A stretch of DNA of 64,000 nucleotides from Actinoplanes utahensis (GTDB lineage: Bacteria; Actinomycetota; Actinomycetes; Mycobacteriales; Micromonosporaceae): the NCBI RefSeq assembly GCF_016862455.1, contig NZ_BOMZ01000035.1, positions 96,089-160,088 of the forward strand, given 5' to 3'. Numbering within the stretch: the first letter of the stretch is position 1; each line of letters begins with the position of its first letter. The translations under genes and the position numbers were made by a program. The notes under the pieces were generated by a model. It ran no database searches. It worked only from the letters and a program-made list of their open reading frames with translations, and had not been told where the DNA came from. Of this stretch, positions 61,501-64,000 are shown in pieces.

Positions 61501-62462
61501 ACCCGAGCGAGTCGGTCGCGGGCCGCCGGGCCGCTCTGGACGTGCCGGAGGGCAAGCCCGGCCGTGGCATGGTCCAGCACCCGACCGACCGGAACAAGGG
61601 CCTGCACCTGCTGACGGTCCGGCCCGAGGTGAGCACCCTCGGGGACACCGCCGGCCTGGTCAAGGCGGTCGCGGCGGTCTGGGACGGCGCGCCGGCCCCG
61701 CGGGTGCGGCTGCTGCCCATGCTGGTGCCGTACGCCGATCTGCACGCCGAGCGCGGTCACGGCCTGCGCATCCCGATCGGCATCAACGAGGCGGACCTCA
61801 AGCCGGTCGAGATCGACTTCGCCACCGAGCCGAACCTGGTGGTCTACGGCGACCTGGAGTCCGGCAAGACGTCGTTGCTGCGGTCCATCGCCACCACGCT
61901 GACCAGCCGGTTCCGCCCGGATCAGGCCCGGATCATGCTCGTCGACTACCGGAACAGCCTGCTCGACCTGCCCGAGTCCGACCATCGGATCGGGTACGGC
62001 ATGGAGCACGGGCACACCGAGAAGCTGATGCGGTCGGTGGCGGCGTACATGGCCGAGCGCAAGCCCGGGCCGAGTGTCACGGTCCAGCAGCGGCGGGACC
62101 GCTCGTGGTGGTCCGGGCCGGAGTTGTTCATCCTGGTCGACGACTACGACGTGGTGTCCAGCGGAGCCACCAACCCGCTGGAGCCGCTGATGGAGTACCT
62201 GACCTTCGCCCGGGACATCGGCCTGCACCTGATCGTGACCCGCCGGACCGCGGGCGCCAGCTCGTCGATGTACCGGGGGATCCTCCAGCAGCTGAAGAAC
62301 GACTCGGCGGCCGGTCTGGTGCTGTCCGGATCACCGGACGAGGGGGCGCTCGTCGGCAACGTCAAACCGATCCCGATGCCACCGGGGCGCGGCCGCCTGG
62401 TCACTCGCCGTGAGGGAGTTCGCATGATCCAGTTGGCGCATCAGCCGCCCTTCGAGCATTAG
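58524..62462 (+). CDS. eccC: Type VII secretion ATPase EccC (EccCa-EccCb fused)
   Basis: This is a 1312-aa motor of an ESX system. Two N-terminal helices (WLMALPMLGGTMAMAMMMG, YVIGGLFGISSLAMLVTSF), a DUF-type stalk, then three FtsK-like ATPase domains, all with intact P-loops: GATGSGKS (479-486), GGTLSGKS (829-836) and GDLESGKT (1109-1116). Acidic Walker B residues are visible in each (FIVCDEFTEML; VFIVVDGWG; LFILVDDYD). AGGAGG at 58514-58519 before ATG 58524. It recognises secretion signals on Esx substrates. Confidence 0.95.
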   Translation: MGTVVIKRAARRPAPEIPSDQLVVEAPPEIPEQVTGRWQQWLMALPMLGGTMAMAMMMGQGQRGAFSYVIGGLFGISSLAMLVTSFGASGGPRKAEMMAARREYLRHLASLRKRVRETARLQRTGLIYRHPDPERLWSTVDSHRVWERRAADPDFGVVRVGLGPQTLATPLIPPVTRPLDELEPMTAGALRRFLDAYSVVPDLPVAMSLRGFSRIFLRGEAPGAEGPRALVRAVLTQLAVFHAPEDLVIAVCAGQDARAHWEWVKWLPHARHPSRTDALGAVRLVAEDELELARMLEDVLGNRPRFHPGESAGSTPHVLVVIDGAEPANTRLDDALDGLTVLDLDTVPPRLLDRSTLVLQVRADGVLGTWTMDHESEAGRADGLTVAEAEAVARRLAPLRLATTVDPVSGTPTQTEAGLPELLGIGDVENFSVTHGWPARPDRDRLRVPIGVSSDGLPVELDIKESAQDGMGPHGLLIGATGSGKSELLRTLVLALAATHSSEQLNFILIDFKGGAAFASMDQLPHTAAVVTNLENALPLVDRMADALEGEMSRRQELLAKAGNYASLYDYERARAGGAPLAPLPTLFIVCDEFTEMLKEKQDFIEIFLQIGRLGRSLGVHLLLASQRLEDGRLRGLDTHLSYRIGLRTFSALESRAVLGVPDAYELPKAPGNGYLKFGTEPMSRFKAAYVGGTVRRAGRSRGSARHDGPRVQAWSTRYVAAPVAAPEPQPAPEQEDGPKLADVVIEKLVGQGPPAHQVWLPPLDESAMLDELVGPVAVVPGRGLTFTNPSIRARLQVPIAIIDKPREQLRDVMWLNLAGAAGHLAVVGGTLSGKSTALRTLICGLALTHTPAEVQVYCLDFGGGSLGTLRDLPHVGGVFGRLDTAGVRRTVGEITTLLTEREARFADLGVDSMASYRSRRPANDPFGDVFIVVDGWGTLRKEFEELEPILTDVATRGLSYGIHLVAATSRWLDFRAAVRDLFGSRLELRLGDPSESVAGRRAALDVPEGKPGRGMVQHPTDRNKGLHLLTVRPEVSTLGDTAGLVKAVAAVWDGAPAPRVRLLPMLVPYADLHAERGHGLRIPIGINEADLKPVEIDFATEPNLVVYGDLESGKTSLLRSIATTLTSRFRPDQARIMLVDYRNSLLDLPESDHRIGYGMEHGHTEKLMRSVAAYMAERKPGPSVTVQQRRDRSWWSGPELFILVDDYDVVSSGATNPLEPLMEYLTFARDIGLHLIVTRRTAGASSSMYRGILQQLKNDSAAGLVLSGSPDEGALVGNVKPIPMPPGRGRLVTRREGVRMIQLAHQPPFEH

Positions 62463-62575
62463 CGGAGAATGAACAGACACCCGGTGCGATTAGGGGCTCG
62501 AGACCGCAGCGACACGCCGGTGGCAGGAGTAATCTCCCTCCATCGACTGACCGCATCGACTGATCCGCCTGGAGA

Positions 62576-63895
62576 ATGGCGACGCCATCCGTGAGCAGTA
62601 TGAGCATCCAGACCGGGCCTGACCGGCGGCGATGGGCGGCATCCGTGGGAGCGGCCGCGCTGGCCGGCATGATCGCCATCGGGACGCCGGCGACGGCGGC
62701 CGCGGCCGCACCCGCCGAGCCGATCAGCCTCAGCGGCGATTCGGTCCGCAACGACCAGTGGCATCTCCAAGCGCTCGCCCTGCCGGATGCCTGGGGTTAC
62801 TCGGAGGGCGCCGGGGTCACGGTCGCGGTCGTCGACTCCGGGGTCGACGCGAGCCACGTCGACCTGCAGGGCCAGGTGCTCCCCGGCATCGACCTGGTCG
62901 GCGGCGACGGTGACGGCACCACCGACCCGGTCGGCCACGGCACCACGGTGTCCGCGATCATCGCCGGTCGCGCCGACGACCAGAACGGGGTCGTGGGCAT
63001 CGCCCCCAGAGCCAGGATCCTGCCGATCCGGGTGCTCGACGAGGAGAACCGCTACGACGACGCCCTGATCGTCGCCAAGGGCGTGCGCTGGGCCGTCGAC
63101 CACGGCGCCAAGGTGGTGAACCTGTCGCTCGGCGGCAGCGGTTCCAGCCCGGCGCTCGCCGCCGCCATCGACTACGCCTTCGCCAAGGACGTGGTGGTGG
63201 TCGCCTGTACCGGCAACGCGGCCGGCACCTCCACCACGACCACGTCGAAGGTCGGCGTGTGGTACCCCGCGCGGGAGCCGGGCGTGATCGCGGTCGGCGG
63301 CATGCAACGCGACGGCGAAGGGCTGTGGAGCGGCTCCATCCGCGGACGGGAGACCGTGGTGACCGCGCCCGCGACCGATCTGGTCGGCGCCCGGCCGGAC
63401 GGTTACTGGCGGGTCCAGGGCACCAGCTTCGCGGCGCCCATGGTGTCGGCCACCGCGGCGCTGATCCGGTCCCGGTGGCCGGACATGCCGGCCGGCGAGG
63501 TGGTCAACCGGATCATCAAGACCGCGCAGGACCGGGGCGAGCCGGGCCGGGACGCCGAGTTCGGCTTCGGCCAGATCGACCCGGTCGCGGCTCTCACCGC
63601 GGATGTGCCGTACATCGAGACCAACCCGCTCGACAACACCCCGCCGCCGGGGGTGGCCCGGTTCGGCAGCGCGCCGGCCGCCGGTCAGGCACAGTCGGCG
63701 CCGACGGAGAGCGTGCAGCCGGACCGTGTCCCGGCGAAGGTGCCGGGCGGCAACACCGGCGGCTGGGCCGCGCCCGGGCCGGAACCCGCGGCGACCGCGG
63801 TGCCGATGGCCCGCTGGATGGCGTTCCTGCTGTTCCTGCTGTCGGCGATCGCTGCCGCGATCACCATCCGGCGCTTCGCCGCCACCACCGGCTGA
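62576..63895 (+). CDS. mycP: Type VII secretion mycosin (S8 serine protease)
   Basis: This is a 439-aa membrane-anchored subtilisin-like protease. Signal peptide (cleavage near ATAAAAA), catalytic Asp87 (VVDSGVD), His121 (GHGTTVSAIIAG) and Ser284 (GTSFAAPMVSA), Pro/Ala-rich linker and a C-terminal helix (MAFLLFLLSAIAAAITI) ending in basic residues. Mycosins process ESX substrates and stabilise the complex. The ATG at 62576 has a too-close GGAG; GTG 62591 and ATG 62600 are alternatives. Its stop lies in the first unit of a tandem repeat. Confidence 0.93.
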   Translation: MATPSVSSMSIQTGPDRRRWAASVGAAALAGMIAIGTPATAAAAAPAEPISLSGDSVRNDQWHLQALALPDAWGYSEGAGVTVAVVDSGVDASHVDLQGQVLPGIDLVGGDGDGTTDPVGHGTTVSAIIAGRADDQNGVVGIAPRARILPIRVLDEENRYDDALIVAKGVRWAVDHGAKVVNLSLGGSGSSPALAAAIDYAFAKDVVVVACTGNAAGTSTTTTSKVGVWYPAREPGVIAVGGMQRDGEGLWSGSIRGRETVVTAPATDLVGARPDGYWRVQGTSFAAPMVSATAALIRSRWPDMPAGEVVNRIIKTAQDRGEPGRDAEFGFGQIDPVAALTADVPYIETNPLDNTPPPGVARFGSAPAAGQAQSAPTESVQPDRVPAKVPGGNTGGWAAPGPEPAATAVPMARWMAFLLFLLSAIAAAITIRRFAATTG

Positions 63896-64000
63896 CCCTT
63901 TCGGCGGCCCCGGAGACGCCACCACCGGCTGACCCCTTCAGCCGCCCGGAGACGCCACCACCGGCTGACCCCTTCAGCCGCCCGGAGACGCCACCACCGG
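63881..64000 (+). repeat. 36-bp tandem repeat spanning mycP stop codon
   Basis: Units 63881-63917 (37 bp), 63918-63953, 63954-63989 and a partial from 63990 that runs off the window. Each contains GCCACCACCGGCTGACCC; in the first unit this is the mycP C-terminus (ATTG) and its TGA stop. Units 2 and 3 are identical, so the expansion is recent. A frame open across all units repeats RPETPPPADPFS. Confidence 0.9.

Noticed and set aside
58512..62228. 3.7-kb open frame antisense to eccC
   Set aside because: EccC with three P-loops is clearly the coding strand; the antisense frame is low-complexity His/Gln/Arg-rich sequence.

Overview
The window is chromosomal DNA from a very GC-rich actinomycete. 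Gene content and order resemble the Micromonosporaceae, most likely Actinoplanes or a close relative. The backbone matches the conserved actinobacterial block known in Mycobacterium tuberculosis as lpqE-radA-disA ... clpC1-lsr2-lysS-coaX-panD-panC-DUF2520 ... folK-folB-folP-folE-ftsH ... hpt-tilS-metalloprotease-dacB-ppa. No rRNA, tRNA, CRISPR array, insertion sequence or integrase was recognised.

Layout. 1-2375: edge of a possible prenylated-quinone cluster (acyl-CoA dehydrogenase, UbiG-like methyltransferase, UbiA prenyltransferase). 2469-5916: LpqE-like lipoprotein, RadA and DisA. 5917-6629: no gene; an 84-bp imperfect tandem repeat. 6630-10401: 2H phosphoesterase, anchored protein, peptide deformylase, ACT protein, MutY, DUF4291. 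10491-22240: a long leftward set (clpC, lsr2, lysS, coaX, nadC, nadB, a septum-type lipoprotein, panD, panC, DUF2520) for proteostasis, nucleoid structure and NAD/pantothenate/CoA synthesis. 22637-24759: a MidA/NDUFAF7-like methyltransferase joined to an orphan NuoD. 24764-30979: membrane proteins and folK-folB-folP. 31044-46040: a 15-kb block lying between folP and folE. 46114-56111: folE, ftsH, hpt, tilS, a zincin and a giant DacB. 56265-56771: ppa. 56943 to the end: part of a type VII secretion (ESX) locus (EccD, EccC, mycosin).

Two things stand out. (1) Three operon junctions (nadB-nadC, DUF2520-panC, folP-folB) contain repeats that encode tiny ORFs. Each stop codon there overlaps the next start (GTGA or ATGA), so a ribosome could in principle be handed from gene to gene across the insert. 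Three copies share the peptide start V(I/T)DCTA(A/S)KQGP, at two loci. This looks like a small repeat family that inserts at overlapping stop/start codons and preserves translational coupling. I know of no description of it.

(2) The 15-kb block splitting folE from folP has a left half that looks like a stripped-down type IV secretion system (pilin-like protein, PrgI-like protein, VirB4, VirB6-like protein, VirB8-like protein, transglycosylase/M23 protein). It has no relaxase, coupling protein or integrase. The right half has an FtsK/EccC-like ATPase, a separate three-helix membrane partner, a WXG100-like protein, a YbaB-like protein, and a secreted toxin whose C-terminus resembles CD38-type ADP-ribosyl cyclases, followed by a candidate immunity gene. 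The two halves could form one contact-dependent NAD-targeting secretion system; that is inference.
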